Of a stretch of 38,462 bases of DNA, positions 8,517-16,887 are shown in pieces (positions within the stretch are counted from its first letter, which is position 1; each line of letters starts with the position of its first letter). The DNA comes from Verrucomicrobiia bacterium (lineage in GTDB: Bacteria > Verrucomicrobiota > Verrucomicrobiia > JADLBR01). The notes beneath the pieces are model-generated. The model had not been told where the DNA came from and did no database searches. It saw nothing but the letters and a program-made list of their open reading frames with translations. The position numbers and the translations under genes are program-made. The stretch lies in assembly GCA_020847615.1 (NCBI GenBank), contig JADLBR010000319.1, positions 1-38,462 of the forward strand, written 5' to 3'.

Positions 8517-8648
8517 GAACCCAAGATGTCGCTGCGTTCGCCGGACCGTGGCAACGATCCCCGGCAGCTGCCGGTCCAGGTGGGCCACATCGGAAATGCC
8601 CGGGGCCGAACGCGTGAGCGCCTGGCCAAGCGCCCGGGCCGCGTGGCC

Positions 8649-9071
8649 CTATGGCTCCCCGACGACCGCCACGGAAATGGTCCGACGGTGGGGGGCCCGC
8701 CGGTGCTCGAACAGGAAGATGCCCTGCCACGTGCCGAGGCACAGGCGGCCGGCCTCGACCGGGATGTTCTCCGAAGTGCGGGTGAGCGCCATCCGTATGT
8801 GCGCGGGCATGTCGTCGGGTCCCTCCAGGTCGTGCGCGAACCACGTCGCCCCATCCGGCACCAGCCGCCCGAAGAAAGTCTCCAGATCCTCGCGCGCCGT
8901 GGCGTCCGCGTTCTCGAAGATGACCAGGCTGGCGCTGGTGTGCGCGACGAAAACGGTGGCGACGCCCGTCCGCACGCCGCTGCGGCCCACGACCTCGCCG
9001 ATCTGCCCCGTGATCTCGTAGGTGCCCCGGCCGCGGGTGGCGACGGAGAACGTCTCTGCGTGTGCGGCCAT
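8649..9071 (-). CDS. yjbQ: YjbQ/UPF0047 family protein (first copy)
   Basis: This 140-residue protein follows E. coli YjbQ closely: HTSASLVIFENADATARED, HDLEGPDDMPAHIRMALT and LGTWQGIFLFEHR. YjbQ proteins form trimers with His-rich sites; a weak thiamine-phosphate synthase activity has been described for the family, but the physiological role is uncertain. The ATG at 9071 gives the family length; upstream frame belongs to the murA shadow. It starts 11 bases after murA ends on the same strand, so the two are probably one transcript. A second member lies on the other side of murA at 10475. Confidence 0.9.
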   Translation of the reverse strand: MAAHAETFSVATRGRGTYEITGQIGEVVGRSGVRTGVATVFVAHTSASLVIFENADATAREDLETFFGRLVPDGATWFAHDLEGPDDMPAHIRMALTRTSENIPVEAGRLCLGTWQGIFLFEHRRAPHRRTISVAVVGEP

Positions 9072-9082
9072 GGCCGGACCCC

Positions 9083-10384
9083 TCAGGCGATTCGCTCGAT
9101 CCGCGCCCCCAGGCCGCGCAGCCGCTCGTCGATCCGCGTGAACCCGCGGTCGATCTGATCGACGTTCTGGATCTCCGACTCGCCCTCCGCGCACAGCGCC
9201 GCGATCAGCATCGCCATGCCCGCGCGGATGTCCGGGCTCGCCACCCTCGCGCCGCGGAGCCGCTCCTTCCCGATGACCACCGCCCGGTGCGGGTCGCACA
9301 GCACGATCCGCGCCCCCATCTGGATCAGGTTGTCGACAAAGAACAGCCGCGACTCGAACATCTTCTCGTGGATCAGGACCGTGCCCCTGCACTGGGTCGC
9401 GGTGACGAGGGTGACCGAGGTCATGTCGGCGGGAAAACCCGGCCAGGGCGCGTCATCGAACTCCGGTATGGCCCCGCCCTGGTCCGGCCTGACCTCCATC
9501 GTTTGCCCCCGGGGCACGTACAGCGCGCCGTCCTGCTCGACGGTCTTGATGCCCAGCCTGTCGTAGTTGAACCGGATCATGCGCAGGTCCTCGAAGATCG
9601 CGTCCTCGATGACGAGGTCGCCGCCCGTGACGGCCGCCAGCGCGATGAAGCTGCCCACCTCGAGGTAGTCCGGCCCCACGCGGTGCTCTGCGCCCCGGAG
9701 CGAATCGACGCCCTCGATGCGCAGGAGGTTGGTGCCCACCCCGTCGATCCGCGCGCCCATGCGCTCCAGCATGCGGCATAGGCCCTGCACGTGCGGTTCG
9801 CTCGCCGCGTTGCGGAGCACGGTCTCGCCCTTGGCCAGCACGGCCGCCGAGATGATGTTCTCCGTGGCGGTGACGGACGCCTCGTCCAGAAGGATGTCCG
9901 CGCCCTCGAGGCCGTCGGTCTCGAGGAGATACCCGAATGGCAGGGCCTCGATCTTGGCCCCGAGGGCCTGGAACCCGAGAAGGTGCGTGTCCAGGCGCCT
10001 GCGCCCGATGCGGTCGCCGCCCGGCTTCGGCAGGATGGCGCGCCCCGTGCGGGCCAGCAGCGGGCCGGCGAGCGTGACCGAGCCCCGCAGCTTTCCGGCG
10101 AGGTCGAGCGGCACGTCGGAATCGGGCGGGGCCGCGCAGGTCACCCGCAGCCGCGAGTTGCCATCGAGGCGCTCGACGGTGACGCCCAGCGACTCCAGCA
10201 ACTGCAGCATGACCCGCACGTCGTGGATGTCCGGGACGTTGTCCAGGACCACGGGTTCCCCCGTCAGGATGCTCGCGGCCAGGATCGGCAGCGCCTCATT
10301 CTTGTTCCCCTGCGGGCGTATCCGCCCGCAGAGCGGCTTGCCCCCGACCACCCGAAACGACTCCCGGCGCACTCCCTCGGCCAT
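9083..10384 (-). CDS. murA: UDP-N-acetylglucosamine 1-carboxyvinyltransferase with Asp at the catalytic Cys position
   Basis: MurA transfers enolpyruvate from phosphoenolpyruvate to UDP-GlcNAc, the first committed step of peptidoglycan synthesis. The protein has the usual length (433 residues from ATG 10384; an ATG at 10393 adds three). It shows the N-terminal [11 protein letters not shown] lysine segment, repeated EPSP-synthase-like folds, and a C-terminal [15 protein letters not shown]. The loop that normally reads PGGC reads [14 protein letters not shown] here, so Cys is replaced by Asp (D124 from the chosen start). The same change occurs naturally in mycobacterial and chlamydial MurA and makes the enzyme insensitive to fosfomycin. 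The gene is followed by a yjbQ-type gene. Confidence 0.93.
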   Translation of the reverse strand: MAEGVRRESFRVVGGKPLCGRIRPQGNKNEALPILAASILTGEPVVLDNVPDIHDVRVMLQLLESLGVTVERLDGNSRLRVTCAAPPDSDVPLDLAGKLRGSVTLAGPLLARTGRAILPKPGGDRIGRRRLDTHLLGFQALGAKIEALPFGYLLETDGLEGADILLDEASVTATENIISAAVLAKGETVLRNAASEPHVQGLCRMLERMGARIDGVGTNLLRIEGVDSLRGAEHRVGPDYLEVGSFIALAAVTGGDLVIEDAIFEDLRMIRFNYDRLGIKTVEQDGALYVPRGQTMEVRPDQGGAIPEFDDAPWPGFPADMTSVTLVTATQCRGTVLIHEKMFESRLFFVDNLIQMGARIVLCDPHRAVVIGKERLRGARVASPDIRAGMAMLIAALCAEGESEIQNVDQIDRGFTRIDERLRGLGARIERIA

Positions 10385-10439
10385 GACGCGCATTCTTGCC
10401 CGTCCCGCGGGCCGGGTCGAGGCTCAAAATCGGAACGGG

Positions 10440-10467
10440 TTGAAACGCCCCGCCGGGATCCTATAAA
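10440..10467 (+). promoter_or_regulatory. Sigma-70-like promoter, possibly giving a leaderless transcript
   Basis: TTGAAA (10440-10445) and TATAAA (10462-10467) are 16 bases apart, a close match to a housekeeping promoter and rare in DNA this GC-rich. The ATG of the second yjbQ-type gene begins at 10475, so transcription would start at or within a base or two of it. The AAAGG that looks like a Shine-Dalgarno (10465-10469) overlaps the -10 box. Confidence 0.5.
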
Positions 10468-10474
10468 GGTCCGC

Positions 10475-10891
10475 ATGAAATCCCATCGCAAGGAACTCTG
10501 GTTTCAGGTGCCATCCCGCCGGGCGCTGCTCAACATCACCCCGCAGGTCGAGGAGGCCGTCCGCGCCAGCGGCGTGACGGAGGGGCTGGCCCTCGTGAAC
10601 GCGATGCACATCACCGCCAGCGTCTTCATCAACGATGACGAATCTGGGCTGCACCAGGATTTCGAGGATTGGCTCGAGAGGCTCGCCCCCGAGAAGCCCT
10701 ACTCGCAGTACCGCCACAACGGCGCGGAGGATAATGCCGACGCGCACCTCAAGCGCACCATCATGGGGCGCGAGGTGGTCGTGGCCATCACCGGCGGTCG
10801 GCTGGACCTCGGCCCCTGGGAGCAGATCTTCTACGGCGAGTTCGACGGCAAGCGCCGCAAGCGCGCGCTGGTCAAGATCATCGGGGAGTGA
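10475..10891 (+). CDS. YjbQ/UPF0047 family protein (second copy)
   Basis: This 138-residue protein is a diverged member of the same family as the gene at 8649. Shared features are [23 protein letters not shown], a [20 protein letters not shown] segment and [16 protein letters not shown]. It belongs to the subgroup with GPWEQI rather than GTWQGI. The ATG at 10475 is preceded by a strong promoter-like sequence only eight bases away; the longer upstream frame is a shadow of murA. It diverges from murA and is followed 10-30 bases later by the SDR gene on the same strand, so those two may be cotranscribed. Function is unknown. Confidence 0.9.
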   Translation: MKSHRKELWFQVPSRRALLNITPQVEEAVRASGVTEGLALVNAMHITASVFINDDESGLHQDFEDWLERLAPEKPYSQYRHNGAEDNADAHLKRTIMGREVVVAITGGRLDLGPWEQIFYGEFDGKRRKRALVKIIGE

Positions 10892-10922
10892 GGCGCCCGT
10901 GGTGTCCAAGGCCGAAAGGGGA

Positions 10923-11603
10923 ATGCGTCGCCAGATTGTCCTCACGGGGGCGACGCGGGGCTGTGGGCGGGCGCTGGCGCGGGCGTTCGCGGCGGAGGGG
11001 CACACCGTCGTCGGCTGCGGGCGCACCCGCGCGGCCGTCGACGAATTGCGCGGGGCCCTGGGCGGGCCGCACCGCTTTGACGCGGTCGACGTGTCCGATT
11101 CGGCGGCCGTCGCGGCCTGGGCGACCTCCGTCCTGGAGACGCACGGCGCGCCCGACCTGCTGGTCAACAATGCCGCCATCATCGCCCGCAATGCGCCCCT
11201 GTGGGAGGTCCCGGCCGACGAGTTTGGCGCCGTCATCGACGTGAACATCAAGGGCGTGGCCCACGTCATCCGCGCGTTCGTACCCGCCATGGTGGCGGCA
11301 GGGCGGGGCGTCATCGTGAACATCAGCTCGGGCTGGGGGCGCTCCGTGGCGCCCGAGGTCGCGCCCTACTGCGCCACGAAGTGGGCCATCGAGGGCATGA
11401 CCAAGGCGCTCGCCGAGGAATTGCCCAGGGGCATGGCCGCGATCCCGCTCAACCCCGGCATCATCGACACCGACATGCTCCGCACTTGCTGGGCCGATGG
11501 CGCGGCCTCATTCCCGAAGCCCGAGGCATGGGCCCGGCGCGCCGCGCCCTTCATCCTGCGCCTCGGACCGTCCGACAATGGAAAATCGCTCAGCGTGAGT
11601 TGA
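10923..11603 (+). CDS. Short-chain dehydrogenase/reductase
   Basis: This is a classical SDR of 226 residues. It has the nucleotide-binding TGATRGCGRALA, the NNAAI strand, the catalytic Ser in NISSG, YCATK for the Tyr-Lys pair, and NPGIIDTDML after the active site. The substrate cannot be predicted; cofactor preference is also open. An in-frame GTG at 10902 is an alternative start adding seven residues; the ATG at 10923 lies directly before the first strand. It follows the second yjbQ-type gene closely. Downstream, a small GGCGGC/GCCGCC hairpin (11630-11646) lies between it and the convergent pseudogene. Confidence 0.88.
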   Translation: MRRQIVLTGATRGCGRALARAFAAEGHTVVGCGRTRAAVDELRGALGGPHRFDAVDVSDSAAVAAWATSVLETHGAPDLLVNNAAIIARNAPLWEVPADEFGAVIDVNIKGVAHVIRAFVPAMVAAGRGVIVNISSGWGRSVAPEVAPYCATKWAIEGMTKALAEELPRGMAAIPLNPGIIDTDMLRTCWADGAASFPKPEAWARRAAPFILRLGPSDNGKSLSVS

Positions 11604-11684
11604 AAATATGGCAGAAACCATGAGGCTCTGGCGGCCCAATGCCGCCGCGTTCGGGCACGAAAATTTTCCCGCGTCTGGGGTGAT

Positions 11685-12634
11685 CTATTCGATGACGACG
11701 CAGCTCATGACGGGAAAATCTGGCACGTCGAAGACGGTCCGCCGATCGATGGTCTTTGCCGTCAGGGGTGCCCCCGTGACCGCATCGAAGGCGCGGGCGA
11801 CGTCGCCATGCCCCGCGTCCAGTTCGATCGTGACTCCCGCGCAGGCCGGGGGAGCGGTGCCCGCGGGAATCCCCGGGCCCTCGCGCGACGACCGGAACCA
11901 GCCGAAGGCGTTGACGAGGCAGACGGCGGTCCGCCCGGAACCGGGCTCGCGATAGAACACCGCGTGCCAGTTGGGCGTCGTTGATCGTGGCGACAGGCAC
12001 ATGTTCCTCCTTCATGGCCTCGAACGCGCCCAAGATCGGCGCAGACAGCTCGGTCCAGAGGGCTCGGGGGTCGGCGATGCGCGCATCGCGCGGCCGCTCG
12101 CCCACGTGGATGAGGGCATGCCTGATGACGCGCGCGCGCGCGAGGCGAGGTGAGACCTTGGCGCCAAGGGCATAGGACGGTTCATAGATCTTGAGCGCCC
12201 CGGCCCGGAGCTCGGTGGAGCGCCGCTCCCTCAGGCCCTCGGGATGGATCGAGGCGATGCATCCATAGGCAACCGAGGCCGCGGCCGAGAAAAGCGCCTC
12301 CTGTTCCGTCCGCGTTGGAGGGATCCACATCAGGGGCGGCCTGCCATCGCACGAGTCCCGCGTGAAACTCCAGCCCAGCGCGTTTTGCGCGTCGTACTCG
12401 GGAATCGCGAAAGTCGCACCCATGAAACCCTGCCGCCTCGAGCTCCCCTCCACGCCTGCTGCCGCGGGCGCGCGCCGCGGGTGCGGCCAATTTCAGGAGC
12501 CATCCCACCGCCAGCGATCTATTCTCCAGAATCACGGGCACCATTTTTCCCGCCCATGGCCCCGCGTCGATGAGATTCTCGCCAGCGGGAATGCGCCGCC
12601 CGCGGATGCGCGGGTGGGCCCATGCGTGTCTCAA
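11685..12634 (-). pseudogene. Decayed glycosidase-like gene with frameshifts and an internal deletion
   Basis: Related protein-like segments continue across three reading frames. A possible 5' part (about 12634-12460, GENLIDAGPWAGKMVPVILE) is followed in a second frame (about 12430-11980) by IPEYDAQNALGWSFTRD, SCDGRPPLMWIPP, AYGCIASIHPEGLRE and PILGAFEAMKEEHVPVATIN. A third frame (about 11975-11685) gives NWHAVFYREPGSGRTAVCLVNAFGWF and ends DFPVMSCVVIE with a stop. The middle part resembles the start of a beta-galactosidase trimerisation-type domain and the last part a C-terminal beta domain. About 100 residues that should lie between them are missing. I read this as a dead gene for a GH42-like protein. 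Sequencing error could explain one frameshift but not the missing segment. Confidence 0.65.
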
Positions 12635-12780
12635 ATTCTCCGGCCCGCGCTATGCATCCCATATGATCCCTGGCGATGAGCGCGGCAGACTGGACACGAT
12701 GTGCGCCATGGCCGTCACCGCACCACCGGGAGGCTGCGTGTGCCTCAGGCTCACGAGTATCCAAGAGTGAGGGCGCGCGG

Positions 12781-14349
12781 ATGAGCCCCCAAGACCTCCG
12801 CGCGCGCCGCGCGCCGGCGCGGGCCTTTCTGCTGGCGCTGCTCGCAGTCGCTCCCGCGCTTTCCCGCGCGGCCACCCCCGATCATCCCAACATACTCCTC
12901 ATCTGCATCGACGACCTGCGGCCCGTTCTCGGTTGTTACGGCGGCGCGGCGAAGACCCCGCACATGGACAAGTTCGCCGGGGAATCCGTCGTATTCCGTC
13001 GCCACTATGTCCAGTTCCCCTCCTGCGGCCCATCGCGCGCCAGCATGCTTGGCGGACGACGACCAGATTCGCTGGGCGTCTATGGCAACAGCGGCACGGA
13101 CATCGTCGCGCAAGACCCGGAGCACATGCCGACCCTGCCGATGCTCTTCAAACGGAACGGCTACACCACGCTCAGTTTCGGCAAGGTGTATCACAGCAAG
13201 GGCGCAAGCCCCGGCTGCGGCTGGTCGGAGCCCCCGTGGCACCCGCCGAATTGGGCCTGCTACGTCAATTTTAAGGAGCGGGAACGCAAGAAGAAGGAAG
13301 GCTGGGAATGGCGGCCCGCCATGGAGATCTACGACGGCCCCGACTCCCTCCATGGCGACTACCAGACCGCCGACCGCGTGATCGCGGCACTGGAGGCGCA
13401 CCGCGATGGCCCTTTCTTTATCGCGGCCGGTTTCTATAAGCCGCACCTCCCCTTCGTGGCACCAAAACGATTCTGGGACCTCTACGGCCCAGACGAGATC
13501 CGGGCAGTCGAGCCCGTTCGTCGCGCCGAGGGCGCAGCCGACTATGGATACGCCTTCCGGGAGATATGCTCCTACGGCGACAATTGCGGCAAGATGTTCA
13601 CGCCGGACGCCATGCCCACCGCCAGGCAAACGCTTGATCTGATACACGCCTACCACGCCGCCACGAGCTTCACCGACTCACACGTGGGTCGCCTTCTGTC
13701 CAAAATCGACGAACTGGGCCTTCGCGAAAATACCGCCGTTGTCCTCTGGTCTGATCACGGCTTCCATCTCGGCGACCAGGCGCGCTGGGCGAAGTGGACG
13801 CAATTCGAGGCCGATATGCGGTCCCCGCTAGTGATCCGCCTGCCGGGGAAGTCCGCACCAGCCCGCGGGACGGACGCGCTCGTCGAGAGCGTGGACATCT
13901 ACCCCACCATCACGTCCATCGCGGGCCTCGCAGCCCCCCCGCATCTGGAGGGCATCAGCCTCCTGCCCTTGATCCGCGGGGAGGTCGACCAGGTGAAGCA
14001 GTTTGCCCGAAGCCAAGTGGCCGGCCTTCAGGCCAATGGCCACCTCATGGCGTACTCCCTGAGGACGCCAGGGTACCGCTATGTCGAATGGCGCGACCGA
14101 ATGCGGCAAAATCAGCTCGTGTGCCGCGAGTTGTATGACCTCGCTTCCGTCGGGCACGAACTCAAGAACCTGGCCGAGGACCCCGGCCAGGAGATGATAG
14201 TGGAACAGCACCACCGGCTGGTCCTCGACGGCTACGCCTCGCTGCAGCGGGATGCGCAACGGCCGCAGGCCAAGCGACAGAAAAAGAGGGCCGGGGCCTC
14301 GACTGCCCCCGAACCCCAACAGCCTCCCAACGAGATCGCCCACCCATGA
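12781..14349 (+). CDS. Secreted sulfatase, iduronate-2-sulfatase-like (S1_7 type)
   Basis: This 522-residue type I sulfatase has a signal peptide (about 1-31, AFLLALLAVAPALSRAA). Metal-binding ICIDD (D44, D45) and the formylglycine site SCGPSRASMLGG (C82 to be oxidised) are present, as are SDHGFHLGDQ and WAKWTQFEADMRSPLVIR. The latter pattern is typical of iduronate-2-sulfatase-like members. It should hydrolyse sulfate esters of polysaccharides outside the cytoplasm and needs a formylglycine-generating enzyme, not in the window. The ATG at 12781 begins the signal peptide; an in-frame ATG at 12676 would bury it. The C-terminus ends in a Lys/Arg- and Pro-rich tail. The stop overlaps the next gene's start as ATGA. 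Confidence 0.92.
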   Translation: MSPQDLRARRAPARAFLLALLAVAPALSRAATPDHPNILLICIDDLRPVLGCYGGAAKTPHMDKFAGESVVFRRHYVQFPSCGPSRASMLGGRRPDSLGVYGNSGTDIVAQDPEHMPTLPMLFKRNGYTTLSFGKVYHSKGASPGCGWSEPPWHPPNWACYVNFKERERKKKEGWEWRPAMEIYDGPDSLHGDYQTADRVIAALEAHRDGPFFIAAGFYKPHLPFVAPKRFWDLYGPDEIRAVEPVRRAEGAADYGYAFREICSYGDNCGKMFTPDAMPTARQTLDLIHAYHAATSFTDSHVGRLLSKIDELGLRENTAVVLWSDHGFHLGDQARWAKWTQFEADMRSPLVIRLPGKSAPARGTDALVESVDIYPTITSIAGLAAPPHLEGISLLPLIRGEVDQVKQFARSQVAGLQANGHLMAYSLRTPGYRYVEWRDRMRQNQLVCRELYDLASVGHELKNLAEDPGQEMIVEQHHRLVLDGYASLQRDAQRPQAKRQKKRAGASTAPEPQQPPNEIAHP

Positions 14350-15836
14350 GAACGTTCCTGGCCGTCGCTTGTTTTCTCAACGCCTCCTGGTTTGCGTGGT
14401 CTGCCGCGGACAAGCCCGACGTCTTAGTGATCCTCACCGACCAGTGGAACCCGCGCCACGTGGGCTGGGACAACCCTGAGGTCCGCACGCCGAATATCGA
14501 CCGGATCGCTGGAGAGGGCATGATCTTCGACGCGTGCTACACGACTTCGCCGGTTTGCATGCCCGCGCGCGTCTCGCTCGTGACCGGCCTCTACCCGCAC
14601 AACCACGGCCACGCGCTGTGGAACAACGCCACCGGCTACTGCATGGCGCCCGAATCGGCGCCCATGTTCCGCGACATCCGGCGCGCGGGATACACCACGG
14701 CGCAGATCGGCAAACTGCACTGGAACTCGGGCGCGGCATGGAAAAGGGACTTCAAGGACGCCGGGGCGTATTACGAGGCGCTCGGACTCGACCAGGTCAT
14801 TGATATCTCGGGTCCGCCCGACTCGGAGAATGGGAGGGGCCCCTATTCCCAACGCATGCGGGAGATGGGCCTCCTGGGCGCGCTGGCTTCCGACCTCAAG
14901 CAGCGCTACCTGAACTGGGAGTTCGAGCCGCGCGTCAGCGTCGTGAAACCCGAGGATTATCACGACAGCTTTGTCACCGGCCTCGCCGCGGACTTCATCC
15001 GCGAGCAACCGAAGGACAAGCCCATGTGCCTCGTCGTCAGCCTGCATTCGCCACACCCGCCGCTCGATGCGCCGGGAGAGTTCGCGACGATGTATGACCC
15101 GGAAAAGCTCACCCTGCCAGCGAACGTGCCGGAGAGCTTCAAGCGAGAGCAAAGGACGCTCGACCGCTCGGAGGTGAAGCGGCTGCTGGCCAATTATCTC
15201 GGCAAGATCGCGCTGGTGGATCAGTGTGTCGGCAGGCTCGCCGAGGCGATGCGCGGACGCGGGACGTGGGATGACGCGCTCGTTATCGTCACCTCGGACC
15301 ACGGCGAGATGATGGGCGCGCACGGCCACCTGACCAAGGGCCGCTTCTACGAGGAATCCGGTCGGGTGCCGCTGGTGGTGCGGTGGCCCGGCCGCGTGAA
15401 GACGGGGCGCACCCCGGCCCTCGCGCAGATGATGGACGTGTACCCCACCATCGTCGAGGCCATCGGCGGCGAGATGGCGCCGGGCCGATTCGCGAGATCG
15501 CTGCTCCCGGTGGCGACGGGCAAGCGCGCGTCGGTCCGCGACCTCGTCATCGGCGAGATCGGCAAGGCGGCGCCGCTGGACATCATGGCCCGCGACGCGC
15601 GATTCAAGTACTGGGCCGATGGGGGCGACGAATTCCTCTTCGACATGCGAAACGACCCACTCGAGATGCGCAACCTCGCCGCCGACCCCGGGCACCGGGA
15701 AACGTTGGGGCAAATGCGGCAGAAACTCCTCTTGCACTTGCGCTCGACCCAGGTGAACTTCGGCGAGGGCTACACGGGCAAGGTCCACCGCATGCGCGAG
15801 GCCGAGGCAAAGAAGTCACCGGAGCGAACCCAATGA
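14346..15836 (+). CDS. Secreted sulfatase (type I)
   Basis: This 496-residue sulfatase has a signal peptide (about 1-20) followed by the strand VLVILTDQWN, the formylglycine site SPVCMPARVSLVTGLYP (C71), and SDHGEMMGAHGHLTKGRFYE. The site is of the CxPxR form with Ala in place of the more common Ser after Pro. It should remove sulfate from a glycan outside the cytoplasm. It starts inside the stop of the preceding sulfatase gene and its own stop overlaps the SGNH hydrolase start in the same ATGA way. The three are therefore probably made together at similar levels and act on the same polymer. Substrate position is unknown. Confidence 0.92.
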   Translation: MRTFLAVACFLNASWFAWSAADKPDVLVILTDQWNPRHVGWDNPEVRTPNIDRIAGEGMIFDACYTTSPVCMPARVSLVTGLYPHNHGHALWNNATGYCMAPESAPMFRDIRRAGYTTAQIGKLHWNSGAAWKRDFKDAGAYYEALGLDQVIDISGPPDSENGRGPYSQRMREMGLLGALASDLKQRYLNWEFEPRVSVVKPEDYHDSFVTGLAADFIREQPKDKPMCLVVSLHSPHPPLDAPGEFATMYDPEKLTLPANVPESFKREQRTLDRSEVKRLLANYLGKIALVDQCVGRLAEAMRGRGTWDDALVIVTSDHGEMMGAHGHLTKGRFYEESGRVPLVVRWPGRVKTGRTPALAQMMDVYPTIVEAIGGEMAPGRFARSLLPVATGKRASVRDLVIGEIGKAAPLDIMARDARFKYWADGGDEFLFDMRNDPLEMRNLAADPGHRETLGQMRQKLLLHLRSTQVNFGEGYTGKVHRMREAEAKKSPERTQ

Positions 15837-16834
15837 AAACGAACCCATCGAACCTGATCCTGGCGGCCCTCATCGGGTTGTTGCCCTGTCCGTCATGGTC
15901 GGAAGATGCGTCGCCTGCGCCGGGCGGGGACCGCGCCCGCCACGTCCTGTTCATCGGGAATAGCTTCACGGCCCGTCACAACCTGTCGCAGGTCGTCAAG
16001 GCGATGGCGGAGGCCGGGCAGCCCGGGCTGAGGTTCGAGGTGACGACCGTGATCTACGGCGGGCGCACGCTCAAGGACCACTGGCGGCTGGGCACGCAGA
16101 ACTTCGTTCGGCTGGCGAGCCTGACCGCGCCGGAGGAGCAGGCGACCATCCAGGCATTGCGCGACGCGATCGCCAAGGATCCCGGCGACAAGTACGCCCC
16201 CCCGGCGCTCGCGCGCCACTTGGAGTTGGCCAAGACCCTCGACCAGCCGAGGCCCAAGTGGGACATCGTCGTCCTCCAGTCCTATCGTGACGACCAGCCG
16301 GGGGCCCAGGCGCCGTACCACGAATACGCACCGAGGTTTGCCGAGTTGATCCGGGGGCAGGGCGCGCGCGTGGTCCTGTACGAGACGACGCCGGACTCCC
16401 AGAATGACAAACCGCTGACCGCGCCGCCGGACCCCGCCCCCGTTCTCGCGAAGGAGCGGGCCATCGCCTCGCTGGCGAAACGCATCGGCGCCACCGTGGT
16501 GCCCATGTCCATGGTGGCGCTGCACTGCCAGACCGCCCGCCCCGATCTGACGCTGCGCTTCGTGAACGATGCCCACTTGAATCAGACGATGGCCTACCTG
16601 ACCGCGTGCACCTTCTACGGGGCGCTCTTCGACCGCAGCCCGGAGGGTTTGCCGGTCGACGCGGTCACCGACATCCGCTGGCTCGATGATCGGCACCGCG
16701 ACAAGGATCGCGATGGCGGCCCCATCACCCGAACGTTTTCGGCGAAGGACCGCGCCGACCTCCAGCGCATCGCGTGGGAGGGCCTGAAGAAATTTCACGA
16801 ACTGGCGCCAGACGGACGGGATCGGGGGCCGTGA
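15833..16834 (+). CDS. Secreted SGNH-type hydrolase (DUF4886-like)
   Basis: This 333-residue protein has a signal peptide (about 1-22) and the start of an SGNH esterase fold, HVLFIGNSFTARHN, with candidate nucleophile S44. The closing catalytic pair fits NDAHLN (D246, H248), followed by YLTACTFYGALFDRSP. This pattern resembles DUF4886-like SGNH hydrolases. Such proteins often deacetylate or de-esterify polysaccharides; here it could remove acyl groups while the two coupled sulfatases remove sulfate. The ATG at 15833 overlaps the sulfatase stop; the longer frame upstream is a shadow. Activity is inferred from the fold and the operon. Confidence 0.82.
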   Translation: MKTNPSNLILAALIGLLPCPSWSEDASPAPGGDRARHVLFIGNSFTARHNLSQVVKAMAEAGQPGLRFEVTTVIYGGRTLKDHWRLGTQNFVRLASLTAPEEQATIQALRDAIAKDPGDKYAPPALARHLELAKTLDQPRPKWDIVVLQSYRDDQPGAQAPYHEYAPRFAELIRGQGARVVLYETTPDSQNDKPLTAPPDPAPVLAKERAIASLAKRIGATVVPMSMVALHCQTARPDLTLRFVNDAHLNQTMAYLTACTFYGALFDRSPEGLPVDAVTDIRWLDDRHRDKDRDGGPITRTFSAKDRADLQRIAWEGLKKFHELAPDGRDRGP

Positions 16835-16887
16835 CGGTGGCCATGAGTGGCTGGAGACGATCCCGGCACCATCAACCCAGACGACCC

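Noticed and set aside
8517-8648. Possible small gene between the YecH-like and first YjbQ genes
   Set aside because: A minus-strand stretch reads open but has no start, no similarity I recognise and runs into the shadow of the YecH-like gene.
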